This document shows, piece after piece, positions 52,286 through 62,233 of a stretch of 64,000 nt of DNA. Every line of letters starts with the position of its first letter. Position 1 is the first letter of the stretch. Under the pieces are notes generated by a model, which saw nothing but the letters and a program-made list of their open reading frames with translations, was not told the DNA's origin and made no database searches. Both the position numbers and the translations under genes were made by a program. The stretch lies in the NCBI RefSeq assembly GCF_016811105.1, contig NZ_JAFBGM010000001.1:1321126-1385125 (forward strand), given 5' to 3'. The stretch is from Aurantibacter crassamenti (GTDB lineage Bacteria > Bacteroidota > Bacteroidia > Flavobacteriales > Flavobacteriaceae).

Positions 52286-53526
52286 TGTTTTGAAAATTTA
52301 TGAACCGAAGCCTTAAATTCAGCAGATTTTTGTGCAACTTCTTCAATAGATAAACCTTCTACAGCACCTTTCCAGGCGTGCTTTAAAGCAGTTACTCCTG
52401 ATTCAGGCCCCATTGGATGTGCCAAAATTCCACCGCCAGCCATATAGAGCAAATCGGTAGTTTGTGTTCTTTTATAGGTCTCAAATGCCTGCCCACCCCA
52501 TTGGCCAGAAGATACTACTGGAGCTATTTCATAACCACCTAAAAATGGCTTTAGGCAACTTTTAATTGAAGTAACAACCGAGGCATCAGACTCCCAAAAT
52601 TTATTTTCAATTCCATTTACGTGCAGTTGGTCTACCCCAATTAAGCGTTGAATTTTTTGGTATGCCGGAAATTCGATTCCCAATAATGGATGTCTGTTTA
52701 ACATGCCCCATCCATTCCGATGGCCATGTATAACCAATTTGCCTTGGTCACAAATTTTCTTAGTACCAGCTAACCCAACACTGTTAATACTAACCATGGC
52801 GCAACTACCTTTTTCTTGCACAATTAAGTCGTACTTGCGTTGCATCTCATCAATTTCGTCACTGATGTTAAATGCATACATAACTTTTTTACCCGTGCGC
52901 TGCTCATTTTCTCTGATGACTTTCATAATTGCCTTAACTCTATCATCAAAAAAAGAATTTGCTGAAGACCCCATCAATTCATCATCCTTAATAAAATCGA
53001 TTCCAGCAGCAATCAAAGATTTTACGAGTGTAACAGTATCTTCAACAGATAAGCCAATACTAGGTTTTATAATAGTTCCGATGATGGGTCTTGCTGTTAC
53101 ATTACAAGATTTTTTAGAACCTTTAATGCCAAATTTTGGGCCCTTGTAATGTTCTTTAAATGAATCTGGAAGCTCCATATCCATTAATTTTAGCCCAGTA
53201 AATTGACTAATTTCATATAAGTTACCTTGAAGTGTGCTGATTAAAACGGGCAGATTATAACCGAAATTTTCAACAGACCAACTCACTTTTACCTTAGCTC
53301 GTTGGTATGCTTTATTTGGAATAACATTGCCTGGAATAGAGGGTTCAGGGGTACTATCTAATAATTGAATATCTTCTACTCTTGCTGCAAAACGTTCTTT
53401 TAATTCGGCTGTTTCTCCGGGCACATTAACAAAGGTTCCTGAAGATTGCTCACCTGCCAATACAGCTGCTGCTTTTTCAACATCATAGGGTGTTTCGATA
53501 TAATATTCTGCTAAAATTCTTTCCAT
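52282..53526 (-). CDS. RuBisCO-like protein (form IV, OiaX-like)
   Basis: A 414-residue RuBisCO large-subunit homologue; the ATG at 53526 is chosen over a TTG one codon earlier. The carbamylated-lysine motif is intact (IKDDE: Lys180, Asp182, Glu183), as are Glu and Thr of the N-terminal EQSSGTF loop, His in IHGHRNG and QLHVNG, loop-6-like ENKF, and the phosphate-site GGGILAHP (~375-382). The second lysine of RuBisCO's KPKLG is replaced (KPSIG, Ser156), as is Trp66 (Phe). CO2 fixation is therefore unlikely; decarboxylation or transcarboxylation of a phosphorylated branched beta-keto acid fits better, as for 3-oxo-isoapionate-4-phosphate enzymes. It follows GH127 by 25 bases and overlaps the kinase gene. 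Confidence 0.88.
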   Translation of the reverse strand: MERILAEYYIETPYDVEKAAAVLAGEQSSGTFVNVPGETAELKERFAARVEDIQLLDSTPEPSIPGNVIPNKAYQRAKVKVSWSVENFGYNLPVLISTLQGNLYEISQFTGLKLMDMELPDSFKEHYKGPKFGIKGSKKSCNVTARPIIGTIIKPSIGLSVEDTVTLVKSLIAAGIDFIKDDELMGSSANSFFDDRVKAIMKVIRENEQRTGKKVMYAFNISDEIDEMQRKYDLIVQEKGSCAMVSINSVGLAGTKKICDQGKLVIHGHRNGWGMLNRHPLLGIEFPAYQKIQRLIGVDQLHVNGIENKFWESDASVVTSIKSCLKPFLGGYEIAPVVSSGQWGGQAFETYKRTQTTDLLYMAGGGILAHPMGPESGVTALKHAWKGAVEGLSIEEVAQKSAEFKASVHKFSKQ

Positions 53527-53551
53527 CAATCTTGTGATAATTAGTTCTCAA

Positions 53552-55570
53552 TCAATGACCCATCCATACGGTCATTTCTTTTTGCGAACGATTTCCCCAA
53601 CTATAATACGGTACCAATGTTATGTCAACTGCTTCATTTGATTTTGAAATTGGTTGATATAATTTGTTAGTCCAATCGTCACTTTGAACAAAAGCTTTTG
53701 CAGAAATACCAACGATATTTCTATTGCTAATATTGATGGTTTTAGTAGTAAACTCAGAATCTACATCTAATAAAATTTTATTGATGTCTACGGATGTTGA
53801 AATGTCTTCAGACTCTAAACAATAAACTATAGGTCCGCGTTTTACAGCTATTTGATTTTTGGTTTCTTCTACTAACGGATTTGCCTGCATTAATTGAACA
53901 GGCATTGGAATATTGAGTTCAATAGTGTCACCTTTTTTCCATTTTCTATTCAGTTTTGAATAGCTTCCAGTAACTATTGATGCTTCAATATTTTCATTGT
54001 TAACATTTATGGTTGCGCCTTCGCTCCAACCTGGTATTCTTAAGTTAAAAGCAAACGCTTTCTTAGGTGCTTTTACAATTTTTAAAACAACCTTACCATC
54101 CCACGGATAATTAGTTTGTTGTTCAATTTCTATTGTCTCACCATTTAGGGTTTTAGATTTTAAGGTGTTGCTTCCATATAAATTTACATAAAGCCCTTCA
54201 TCGGAAAGATTGTAGGCGTAATTACCAACCTGTGCCATTGTGCGGGTAACATTAGGGGCGCAGCAATTTGATTTGGAAATATAACCTTCACGAAAATCTC
54301 CCCAGCGTTGTTCAAAAGGAAGTTTTTCAGAAACATTTAGTGGATTGTTATAACAGAATTCATCTCCATCAAGGCTAATGCCGGATAGTACACTATTATA
54401 TAAAGCCAGTTCAACAATGTCGGCATACTTAGCATCGGCGGTGAGCTGTAGCATTCTCCAATTCCACAATACGTTTCCGATATTGGCACAGGTTTCAGTA
54501 TGTGCAGTAGCATTGGGTAACTGGAAGGGTCGGCCATAAGCTTGGTGTACTTTCTGAACGATTGATGGTTTGTAAACCGTTCCGTCTGGTGACACCCCAT
54601 CATATAATGAACCGCAGGCACCTGTTATGTACATCTTTCTATACGCTACATCTTCCCAAATAGATTTTAGATTGTTCAGTAAAATTTCTTCGCCAGTTTC
54701 AGCATATAAATCAGCAATACCTGCATAGAGATAATTGGCTCTAACGGCATGCCCCATAGCTGAGGTTTGTTCTCTAAAGGGAATTCTATCTTGGTTGTCA
54801 TCTGTACCATCATTGGTAGTGCCTCTAATATCAATAAGATTATTAGCTAATTCTAAGTAGCGTGGATCGTTTGTGGTGCGGTACATTTCTACAACTCCCA
54901 TATAATGTGATGGGCATATCGCATTACGGGCCAATTCAGGTGATGCTTTTTTATAAAAATCATATAAAAAATCAGCCACTCCTTTTGCTATATTTAAAAA
55001 ATTATCCTTTCCCGTAGCTCTATAATGTACGCATGCTGCGGTCATTAAATGACCCATATTATATTTTTCAAAACCAAGTTGTTTTGCCAATTGCTCTGGA
55101 CTCATATTACCCGAACGTTCGCCAATTAAAACAGGTGTGTTTATATAGCCATCTTTGCGTTGCACTTCTGCGAACAATGCAATTGCAATATCCATTTCTT
55201 TATCGAGTTCTGGATCTTTTGTTATGGCATACGCAGTGGCCATGCCTTCAAGTATTTTGTAGAAATCACCATCATGAAAAGATGGCCCTTTATGTTTGCC
55301 TTCCATTTGGCCAGCAGCAATTTTAAAATTTGCATAAGCGTGGGTTATAGAATCGTTTTGATATAAATTCCACATGTATGGCAAGGTGTTTTGGGTTTCA
55401 ATATCAAACTGTTCTTTCCAAAAACCATTGGTCCATTTTACATCTTCAAGATTTACACTTTTTAGCTTTGAATAGGGGCTATTCGTATTTGCGACCAAGC
55501 CATTTTCTTGGGCAAAAACAAATGTGGTGCAAATCAATACTATAAAAGTAGCTGCTATGTATTTTATCAT
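53552..55570 (-). CDS. GH127-family (DUF1680) glycoside hydrolase
   Basis: A 672-residue exported (alpha/alpha)6-barrel enzyme with signal peptide ~1-20. Zinc ligands of the family are visible: Glu359 and Cys361 in TETCAN, and Cys436/Cys437 in NCCAPN, one of which is the nucleophile in beta-L-arabinofuranosidases. Where those enzymes have the acid/base Glu (GEAFG), this protein has HQAYG, with Gln343. Characterised members cleave beta-L-arabinofuranosides, and one acts on aceric acid linkages in rhamnogalacturonan II. It sits between susD and the RuBisCO-like gene and would release the sugar that the downstream enzymes use. Linkage specificity is open. Confidence 0.85.
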   Translation of the reverse strand: MIKYIAATFIVLICTTFVFAQENGLVANTNSPYSKLKSVNLEDVKWTNGFWKEQFDIETQNTLPYMWNLYQNDSITHAYANFKIAAGQMEGKHKGPSFHDGDFYKILEGMATAYAITKDPELDKEMDIAIALFAEVQRKDGYINTPVLIGERSGNMSPEQLAKQLGFEKYNMGHLMTAACVHYRATGKDNFLNIAKGVADFLYDFYKKASPELARNAICPSHYMGVVEMYRTTNDPRYLELANNLIDIRGTTNDGTDDNQDRIPFREQTSAMGHAVRANYLYAGIADLYAETGEEILLNNLKSIWEDVAYRKMYITGACGSLYDGVSPDGTVYKPSIVQKVHQAYGRPFQLPNATAHTETCANIGNVLWNWRMLQLTADAKYADIVELALYNSVLSGISLDGDEFCYNNPLNVSEKLPFEQRWGDFREGYISKSNCCAPNVTRTMAQVGNYAYNLSDEGLYVNLYGSNTLKSKTLNGETIEIEQQTNYPWDGKVVLKIVKAPKKAFAFNLRIPGWSEGATINVNNENIEASIVTGSYSKLNRKWKKGDTIELNIPMPVQLMQANPLVEETKNQIAVKRGPIVYCLESEDISTSVDINKILLDVDSEFTTKTINISNRNIVGISAKAFVQSDDWTNKLYQPISKSNEAVDITLVPYYSWGNRSQKEMTVWMGH

Positions 55571-55691
55571 TGTTCTTTGTTTTTTAGTACTTAGGTTGCC
55601 TTTAAATTATGTATTTATTTGGTCATTAATATAACTTAAGTATAAAGTAGGTTTATTTTGTTTGTGGTAAATTTCTTAGTGTTAGAAAGAT

Positions 55692-55725
55692 ACGTCCGGA
55701 TTTTGCTATATGCAATTCCGGACGT
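55692..55725 (-). terminator. Stem-loop between susD and GH127 of PUL-B
   Basis: A perfect 9-base inverted repeat ACGTCCGGA/TCCGGACGT with an inner TTGC/GCAA pair lies 94 bases 3' of the susD stop. It lacks a strong T-run, so it may act as an attenuator or RNA-stability element giving susCD higher expression than the downstream enzymes. No gene is seen in the rest of the 248-base gap. Confidence 0.5.
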
Positions 55726-55818
55726 CCTTTCCAAACTAACTCAAAACAACTCTCTTTATAAAGAAAAATAGTAATGTGTGTGCTTACTAGTTTTCTTTTA
55801 CATACTTCATTTTAACTT

Positions 55819-57369
55819 TTAATAACCCTCATTTTGAACCAATTCAGGATTTGAATCAAGTTCTGATTGCGGGAAGGGTAATTTGTAATTATTCTCTTTA
55901 AATACCATGGTATTGCCATTGGTTGTTGGTTTGCCATCTAAATTGGCTTGCGCAATTCTCCAACGTTTAATGTCAAAATATCGATGCCCTTCTAAAGCAA
56001 GTTCTACCCTTCTTTCATTTCTGATAAATTCGCGTAAAACACTTTGGTCGGCGTTAACTGTGCGATCAACAGCAGGCATGTCTACTCCTGTTCTACCACG
56101 TACTTCATCTAAAGCGTCATATACATTTCCATCAGGGCCAGTTGCTTCATTCTTGGCTTCAGCATACATCAAAAGAATGTCTGCGTATCGCAAATGCACA
56201 AAGTCATTGTCAGATTCAAATGCATCTTCAGAGGTTAATGGCATTGTACTAAGGTCAACGTATTTTTCCATGACAAAACCTGTGGTTGAAGAAAAAATAG
56301 GAACATGGTTAGGCCAAGATTCGTTAGGCAACTTTATCGTCATATCTAAACGCGGATCTCTATTTTCATAATTTTCTGAAGGTAGAGTCGTTGAACTTGG
56401 ATCATCGCCATTTGACATTTGGTAGGCGTCAGCTAAATCTGCAAATGGTTGCAAATAATATTGCTGACCTAACTCAAGATACAAACCAGCCGGTACCGGA
56501 TCAATTCTATGTACATCATTGGCGCTGTATTTAGTTGAAAAGAGAATCTCTCGCTTAACACTAGGGTTTGCTTGCCCTGCTTTTAAAAAGATATCATTAT
56601 AACTATCAGCTATTTGAAATTTGCCACCATCAATTAATATTTTTAGAACATCAGCTGCTTCAGCCCATTTTTCTTGGGTCAATAAAACTTTACCCAATAA
56701 TCCTTGAGCACTTCCTTTGACAGCATGGCCTGAATAAGCGGCGTCTGGTAAGGTTGCTATTGCAAAATTCAAATCATCTTCAATTAATTGATAAATATCA
56801 GCAGATGAACTTTTAGGAACAGACATTTCTTCTAAATTTTCGGGAAATTCAGTATAAAGCGGTGCTTCACCCCATAACTGAACTACATCAAAATAGGCCA
56901 ATGCCCGTACAAACCGAACTTCAGCTTTATAAACATCTAATTCTGCTTCAGTAAGCAGCGGATCAACAAGAGCCTTATCTGCATTAGCAAGAAAATAGTT
57001 GCTTGCCGTTATTGCTTTATAGGGTTGTGAAAACATATTATTTAAAGCCCCGCCCGATGCAGCGCTAAGCGCACCTATGGTCATTTCATATAAATTGGCT
57101 TGCTCAAAATTTGGTAAAGCATTTGCAGCATTATCAGAAAGGCATTCAAAATAAACCCTTTCATAGCCTAAGTAATTGTCTGTTAAGGTGGCATAAACAC
57201 CAGCTAATCCAGTAATTACATGATCTTCATTTTGCCAAAAAGTTTCGCTTGACAAACTATCTAACGGATTTTTCTCTAGAAAATCTTTATCACAAGAGAA
57301 TGTGGTAACCACTAAGGCAGCACTAATTATCCATTTTGGTATATTATTATATTTTCTCATAATCATCAT
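55819..57369 (-). CDS. SusD/RagB-family surface glycan-binding lipoprotein (PUL-B)
   Basis: A 516-residue lipoprotein (leader ending in TTFSC, Cys near 26) with the SusD fold: ALAYFDVVQLWGEAPLYTE at ~152-170 and the RagB C-terminal region with VRGRTGVDMPA and RNERRVELALEGHRYFDIKRW near 465. It starts 6 bases after the SusC gene and is the surface partner of that transporter. Confidence 0.95.
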   Translation of the reverse strand: MMIMRKYNNIPKWIISAALVVTTFSCDKDFLEKNPLDSLSSETFWQNEDHVITGLAGVYATLTDNYLGYERVYFECLSDNAANALPNFEQANLYEMTIGALSAASGGALNNMFSQPYKAITASNYFLANADKALVDPLLTEAELDVYKAEVRFVRALAYFDVVQLWGEAPLYTEFPENLEEMSVPKSSSADIYQLIEDDLNFAIATLPDAAYSGHAVKGSAQGLLGKVLLTQEKWAEAADVLKILIDGGKFQIADSYNDIFLKAGQANPSVKREILFSTKYSANDVHRIDPVPAGLYLELGQQYYLQPFADLADAYQMSNGDDPSSTTLPSENYENRDPRLDMTIKLPNESWPNHVPIFSSTTGFVMEKYVDLSTMPLTSEDAFESDNDFVHLRYADILLMYAEAKNEATGPDGNVYDALDEVRGRTGVDMPAVDRTVNADQSVLREFIRNERRVELALEGHRYFDIKRWRIAQANLDGKPTTNGNTMVFKENNYKLPFPQSELDSNPELVQNEGY

Positions 57370-57375
57370 TTCAAA

Positions 57376-60300
57376 CTAAAATTTAACATTTAAACCAAGG
57401 TTAAGTATTCTCGCCTGAGGCCAACTCAAAAACACTGTAGAAAAACTTGATAGGTGTCTTTCAGGGTCTTGATTTTTAAAGCCTGTCCACGTGACGAGAT
57501 TGTCAGCAGAAACATATAGTAGCAAATCTTTCACGTGAAATTTTTGCGTAACTTCTTGTGGTAGATTATAAGAAAACATCACGTTTTTCAATCTTAAATA
57601 TGAAGTGTCATGTAAATTATAGGTAGAACTACCATATGCAGACACACCTGTATAACCATCCATATGTAATGCAGGCATTTCATTGGTAGGGTTCTGTGGT
57701 GTCCATGCATTACGCCAATCTTTCGTTGGTGGAATTCCTGAACCAAAAGGTGAATTAGGTGTCCAATATTGTAAAAGCGCTTTTCTACCCTGAACTCCCT
57801 GAAAAAATAGATTAAGTCCGAAACGTTTGTACTCGAAATTTAATCCAAACGAATATGTAAAATCTGGATACCTACCACTAATCGGAACTCGGTCGTCAGC
57901 ATCAATATCGCCATCGCCATCTACATCTTTCATTTTTAAATCACCTGCTCTTGGGGTTTGGTTGCCTTCATGAATAGGGTAATTACCACTAGCTATATCT
58001 GACTCTTGGAAAATTCCATCCCACACATATAAATTGAATTCATCATACGGAAAACCAACATCTCTAATTGTACTACCAGTGCTAGGTGTATAAATAGAAA
58101 CTACTTCATTTTTGTACTTGGTAAGTAAAAAATTCGCATTATAATAAAGTTCGCCAATATGATTTGCATGTGTCAACTCAAGTTCAAAACCCTTATTGTT
58201 CATTTCACCATTATTTACTGTTGGGTTTTCAAGCCCAGTACTTCTTGGTATTTGAACAGAAGCGAGAATGTCGTAAGTATTCTTGTTGAAATAATCAAAA
58301 GAGACACCTAACAATGAATTCTTAATTTTAATATCAACACCAATATCAGTCACCTCTGTAGTTTCCCATTGTAAACTCTGATCTCTAAACGAAGTTAAAT
58401 TTGCACCTTGCAAAACTTCATTGTCTTCATCAAAAGCATAAACAGAATTAATAGACAGGTTGTTGTGATATAGATATGAGCCAATATTTTGGTTACCTAG
58501 TCTACCGTATGATGCTCTAATTTTAAATTGGTCTAACCAATCTGCACCTTCTTTAATGAAATTTTCTTCGGATATTACCCATCCTGCGGAAGCAGAAGGA
58601 AATAATCCCCATCTGTAATCAGGAGAAACTTTTGAAGTACCATCATATCTTAAATTCGCTTCAAAAAGATATTTTTCTTTGAAGTTATATGCAACTCTAC
58701 CGAAATATGATCGAATAGCCCATTCTTCAGGTCGTTCTAATCCTGCCAGTCGAAAATGTGAATTGAATAATTTTTCACCATCTGATGAATACGCTTGAAT
58801 TTCTGTTAAGTGAGGCGCAACCGTGTTTGGTCTGTTGGCTCTTAATATTCTACGTTTGAAACTAACTTGTTCATAACCAGCCATAGCAGATAAATTATGG
58901 TTTGCACCCAATTTAGTGTCATATGCTAATGTTGAGAATATAGTAGGAGTAGACTCGGTCATATGCTCATCAGTTAAGCCAGGTACTTCAGCACTTAATG
59001 CATCAAAGTTTTGATTGTTTGGAAGAACATCTATTCCGTCATCTGGAAAAATATCTACGTTATGCCAAAAATATGTTTTGTATGATTTCTGATGCATTTT
59101 GAAATATCTGTATTGATAGTTCATCGCAAACTTTGTATTCCAAGTCAATCCTTTAAAAGGTTTGATTTCAAAATTTAAATGTGCATTTAAATTGTTGGTG
59201 TTGAAATACTGGTTTCCTATTAAATCAAATACTTCTTGAGGCGACTGTCTGTATTGAATCTGTTGTTCGCCTACATAAGCTTCACCTGCAACACGCCCAT
59301 CAGGAAGATAAGGAGGGCTAAGAGGTGAAGTTGCATAAATGTACATTGGTACAAATAAGTTCATCATAGGTGGCCGCGTATCTTCAGTGGTAGTCAGGTT
59401 AAATGAAGTACTCATGGTTAACCAATCACTAACATCTATAGAATAGTTAAATAATCCATTATAACGATCGAATTTATACCCCGGTGCCATTGCATCTTGG
59501 GTTAGAGCAGATACTGAAAAATTGTATAAACTTTTTTCACCACCACCTGATATAGACAGATTGTGATTATGTACAGTAGCATCTTTGAACCAATAATCTA
59601 CTGAATTAAAGTTCCATGGGTAAGTACCATCTTGGTATTTGCTTATTTCTGATTGCGGATAGTAGGTTTCTCCTGGGAAAGATCGAGAATATGCTGTATT
59701 AAACATTTGCATATATTCAGCAGAATTATCTACAAAATCAGGTAGCGCAGTTGGTGATTGTATGGAAAGATTACCTCTATAGCTGACAACAGGTTTTCCT
59801 TTTTCACCTTTTTTAGTTGTAACAAGTATAACACCGTTCGCAGCACGTGCGCCATAAATAGCAGAAGAAGCTGCATCCTTTAAAACAGTAACATTTTCAA
59901 TCATGTCAGGTGCTAAATTAGCAAGTGATCCAGCAGCTCCGTCAATTAAAATTAATGGGTCGTTGCTGCCGCCGTATGAACCTTGTCCTCTAATTTGTAT
60001 TATTGGGTTATTTTGACCCGGTTCTGCACTAGGTTGAATTACGTCAACACCTGAAATACGCCCTTGAAGTAAGTTTGCAGAATTTGTTGCTGGTCTTTGA
60101 ATAAGTACATCACCAGAGACATCATCTACAGCACCTGTTAAATTCACTTTTTTCTGGGCACCATATCCAACTATGATTACCTCATCTAAACTAGCCGCAT
60201 CTTCTTCTAACGTAATAGAAAAATCAGTTTGGTCTCCTACAACTACTTCTTTGGCAGCAAAACCTATGTATGAAATAACTAAAACAGCGTTTTCATCTGT

Positions 60301-60819
60301 TAGGTTAATAGTAAAATTACCATCAAAGTCGGTTTGTGTTCCATTAGTTGTGCCTTTCTCAATAACGTTTGCACCAGGTAGTGGTTGATTGTCTTGATCT
60401 AAGACGGTGCCAGTAACTTCTTGTTGCTGAACAATTTTCACCTGTTTTACTACTGACTGTTCTATTAGAATAGTATTATTCTCAGTAACAACAACGTTAA
60501 AATCACCGCTTGATAAACTCTTTTTTAATAGTTTATTAGCTAGAATGGTTCCTTTTTTGACATGAACTTTAGGGTATGTATCAAAAATACCTTCTTGATA
60601 AATAAACTTGTAGTCTGTCTGGTTCATTATGATGTCAAATACCTCATCAACACTAATAGTTTTGTTGGCATCTATTTTGACTTTTGAGTTCTGTGATAAT
60701 ATAGAATTAGGTGCAAAACTAAATACCGTGGTAAGTGTTAGAAAAATAAAGGTTCTCATAATGTTTATTAATAATCCTCTCCTAAAATAGGATAAGACAT
60801 TGTGCAAATTAATTTTCAT
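57376..60819 (-). CDS. SusC/RagA TonB-dependent transporter with STN signalling domain (PUL-B)
   Basis: An 1147-residue outer-membrane transporter. Signal peptide ~20-42, STN (secretin/TonB short N-terminal) domain ~45-105, carboxypeptidase D-like domain ~133-210 (VLDQDNQPLPGANVIEKGT), VIIVGYG linker, plug ~225-330 (ASSAIYGARAANGVILVTTK) and barrel to the C-terminus. The STN domain marks it as a transducing transporter that signals substrate binding to the FecR anti-sigma factor encoded immediately upstream, which in turn frees the ECF sigma factor. It imports oligosaccharides with the SusD that follows 6 bases later. Confidence 0.95.
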   Translation of the reverse strand: MKINLHNVLSYFRRGLLINIMRTFIFLTLTTVFSFAPNSILSQNSKVKIDANKTISVDEVFDIIMNQTDYKFIYQEGIFDTYPKVHVKKGTILANKLLKKSLSSGDFNVVVTENNTILIEQSVVKQVKIVQQQEVTGTVLDQDNQPLPGANVIEKGTTNGTQTDFDGNFTINLTDENAVLVISYIGFAAKEVVVGDQTDFSITLEEDAASLDEVIIVGYGAQKKVNLTGAVDDVSGDVLIQRPATNSANLLQGRISGVDVIQPSAEPGQNNPIIQIRGQGSYGGSNDPLILIDGAAGSLANLAPDMIENVTVLKDAASSAIYGARAANGVILVTTKKGEKGKPVVSYRGNLSIQSPTALPDFVDNSAEYMQMFNTAYSRSFPGETYYPQSEISKYQDGTYPWNFNSVDYWFKDATVHNHNLSISGGGEKSLYNFSVSALTQDAMAPGYKFDRYNGLFNYSIDVSDWLTMSTSFNLTTTEDTRPPMMNLFVPMYIYATSPLSPPYLPDGRVAGEAYVGEQQIQYRQSPQEVFDLIGNQYFNTNNLNAHLNFEIKPFKGLTWNTKFAMNYQYRYFKMHQKSYKTYFWHNVDIFPDDGIDVLPNNQNFDALSAEVPGLTDEHMTESTPTIFSTLAYDTKLGANHNLSAMAGYEQVSFKRRILRANRPNTVAPHLTEIQAYSSDGEKLFNSHFRLAGLERPEEWAIRSYFGRVAYNFKEKYLFEANLRYDGTSKVSPDYRWGLFPSASAGWVISEENFIKEGADWLDQFKIRASYGRLGNQNIGSYLYHNNLSINSVYAFDEDNEVLQGANLTSFRDQSLQWETTEVTDIGVDIKIKNSLLGVSFDYFNKNTYDILASVQIPRSTGLENPTVNNGEMNNKGFELELTHANHIGELYYNANFLLTKYKNEVVSIYTPSTGSTIRDVGFPYDEFNLYVWDGIFQESDIASGNYPIHEGNQTPRAGDLKMKDVDGDGDIDADDRVPISGRYPDFTYSFGLNFEYKRFGLNLFFQGVQGRKALLQYWTPNSPFGSGIPPTKDWRNAWTPQNPTNEMPALHMDGYTGVSAYGSSTYNLHDTSYLRLKNVMFSYNLPQEVTQKFHVKDLLLYVSADNLVTWTGFKNQDPERHLSSFSTVFLSWPQARILNLGLNVKF

Positions 60820-60872
60820 AAATTTGGTAGTTATTAGTTAGTTAAACATTTTAATTAATTAGTAATCAATAC

Positions 60873-60920
60873 AAGGGGATTGAGAGATAAATACTTTCCC
60901 GGTGTTTACTCGGTCCCCTT
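60873..60920 (-). promoter_or_regulatory. Hairpin in the FecR-SusC leader
   Basis: AAGGGGA (60873-60879) pairs with TCCCCTT (60914-60920), enclosing about 34 bases with the GC-rich CCCGGTGTTTACTCGG. It lies between the FecR stop (60945) and the susC start and could attenuate read-through or mark the 5' leader of susC. Confidence 0.45.
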
Positions 60921-60944
60921 TCTTTTATGTCATACTATAAGTTC

Positions 60945-62123
60945 TTATTTTAGAATTATTTTCTTTTCATGTATTTCATAGTTTTGGATTATACTTAAGG
61001 TTTTTATAGCAGATAATATTTCTTCAAGGTTTTGATTTTTACCAAGCACTCCTTTAAAAGTTACTTCTTCTAATCCTTTCGTTTCAAAAACAACATCAAC
61101 ATCATACCAGCGTGATATTACTTTCATAATGTCTTTTAAGGGTTTGTCTCTAAAGCTAAAAATGCCGTTTTTCCATGATACTTCATTGTATACATTTACC
61201 TTGTAGACTTTAAAGGTGCGTTCTTCAATATTTAATTTTGCCTGTTGATTAGGCAAGAGTTTCTGCTGTTCATTTCCATTGCCCACAGCTACAGAACCTT
61301 CAACCAGTGTGGTATATATTTTGTGCTCATCTTTATAAGCTTTGATGTTAAATTCGGTTCCTAAAACCTCAATTTCTTGGCTTTTATTAAGGACTTTAAA
61401 TTTTGACCCATTATTCTCAGTGCTGGGTGATACATCAAAATAGGCTTCACCATAAATAAGTTCAACTTCTCGAGTTTTGTTTGCAATAAAGTTTACAGGA
61501 TATTTTAATCTCGATTCAGAGTTAAGCCAAACCTGTGTTCCATCTGATAATTTAATGTGAAATTGACCGCCACGAGGTATTGTCAAATAATTGTATTTAA
61601 CTTCAGCTTGATTGAGTTTAGCTTTATTGTAAACAATTTGTTCACCATTGCTTTTTGCATCTTGCGTATCATAATAGCTTGATTTTCCTAATTCTACTTT
61701 AGACCCGTCTTCAAGTGTTAATACCGCTTTATCTGTACCCGGCTCAATAATATCGTTTATTGTAACAGTGGTTGGGGCACTTTCAATAGCTTTGATTGGT
61801 GCATTTGATTTGTACAAATATGCTGAGGCTATAATCCCTAATATACAAGCAGCAGCTGCATAATAGTATATAGTTTTGCGCCTTCTTTTCAGTTTAATGA
61901 CTTTTATTTCATTAGCCATTTCTTCTGATAATTTGTTCTTTACCTTTTTTGAATCGAACTTTTTCATGTTGTAATCAATGGCGTAATTTGTTTTAACATA
62001 AGCTTTGAAAACTTTTTCATTATCAGAATCTAGTAACCATTTCTCCAATTCATCTAATTCAGAAATAGAGGCCTGATTAGTGATGAATTTTACAATTAAA
62101 ATTTCTGTTTTAGGGGCAATCAT
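60945..62123 (-). CDS. FecR-family anti-sigma factor (PUL-B)
   Basis: A 392-residue single-span inner-membrane regulator. The cytoplasmic N-terminus (~1-80) includes the anti-sigma helices (ISELDELEKWLLDSDNEKVF). The membrane helix is ~85-104, followed by the periplasmic FecR beta domain (~150-300; LSDGTQVWLNSESRLKYP; GEAYFDV) and the C-terminal STN-contact domain DUF4974 (~315-392; PLKDIMKVISRWYDVDV). It receives the signal from the STN domain of the SusC encoded next. Unusually, its partner sigma gene is divergent instead of upstream in the same operon. Confidence 0.94.
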   Translation of the reverse strand: MIAPKTEILIVKFITNQASISELDELEKWLLDSDNEKVFKAYVKTNYAIDYNMKKFDSKKVKNKLSEEMANEIKVIKLKRRRKTIYYYAAAACILGIIASAYLYKSNAPIKAIESAPTTVTINDIIEPGTDKAVLTLEDGSKVELGKSSYYDTQDAKSNGEQIVYNKAKLNQAEVKYNYLTIPRGGQFHIKLSDGTQVWLNSESRLKYPVNFIANKTREVELIYGEAYFDVSPSTENNGSKFKVLNKSQEIEVLGTEFNIKAYKDEHKIYTTLVEGSVAVGNGNEQQKLLPNQQAKLNIEERTFKVYKVNVYNEVSWKNGIFSFRDKPLKDIMKVISRWYDVDVVFETKGLEEVTFKGVLGKNQNLEEILSAIKTLSIIQNYEIHEKKIILK

Positions 62124-62233
62124 TAAATATGCTTGTTTTCTGTAATACGTGCGATTTTTTCAATACCCTACTCATTTGTGTAATTTTTTTTTATTTTCGT
62201 AATAAATAATGCGTATTACTGCTATATTATCAT

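Noticed and set aside
52282-53526. A CO2-fixing RuBisCO
   Set aside because: The KPKLG lysine and Trp66 equivalents are replaced, there is no small-subunit or phosphoribulokinase gene nearby, and the operon is one of sugar-acid catabolism.
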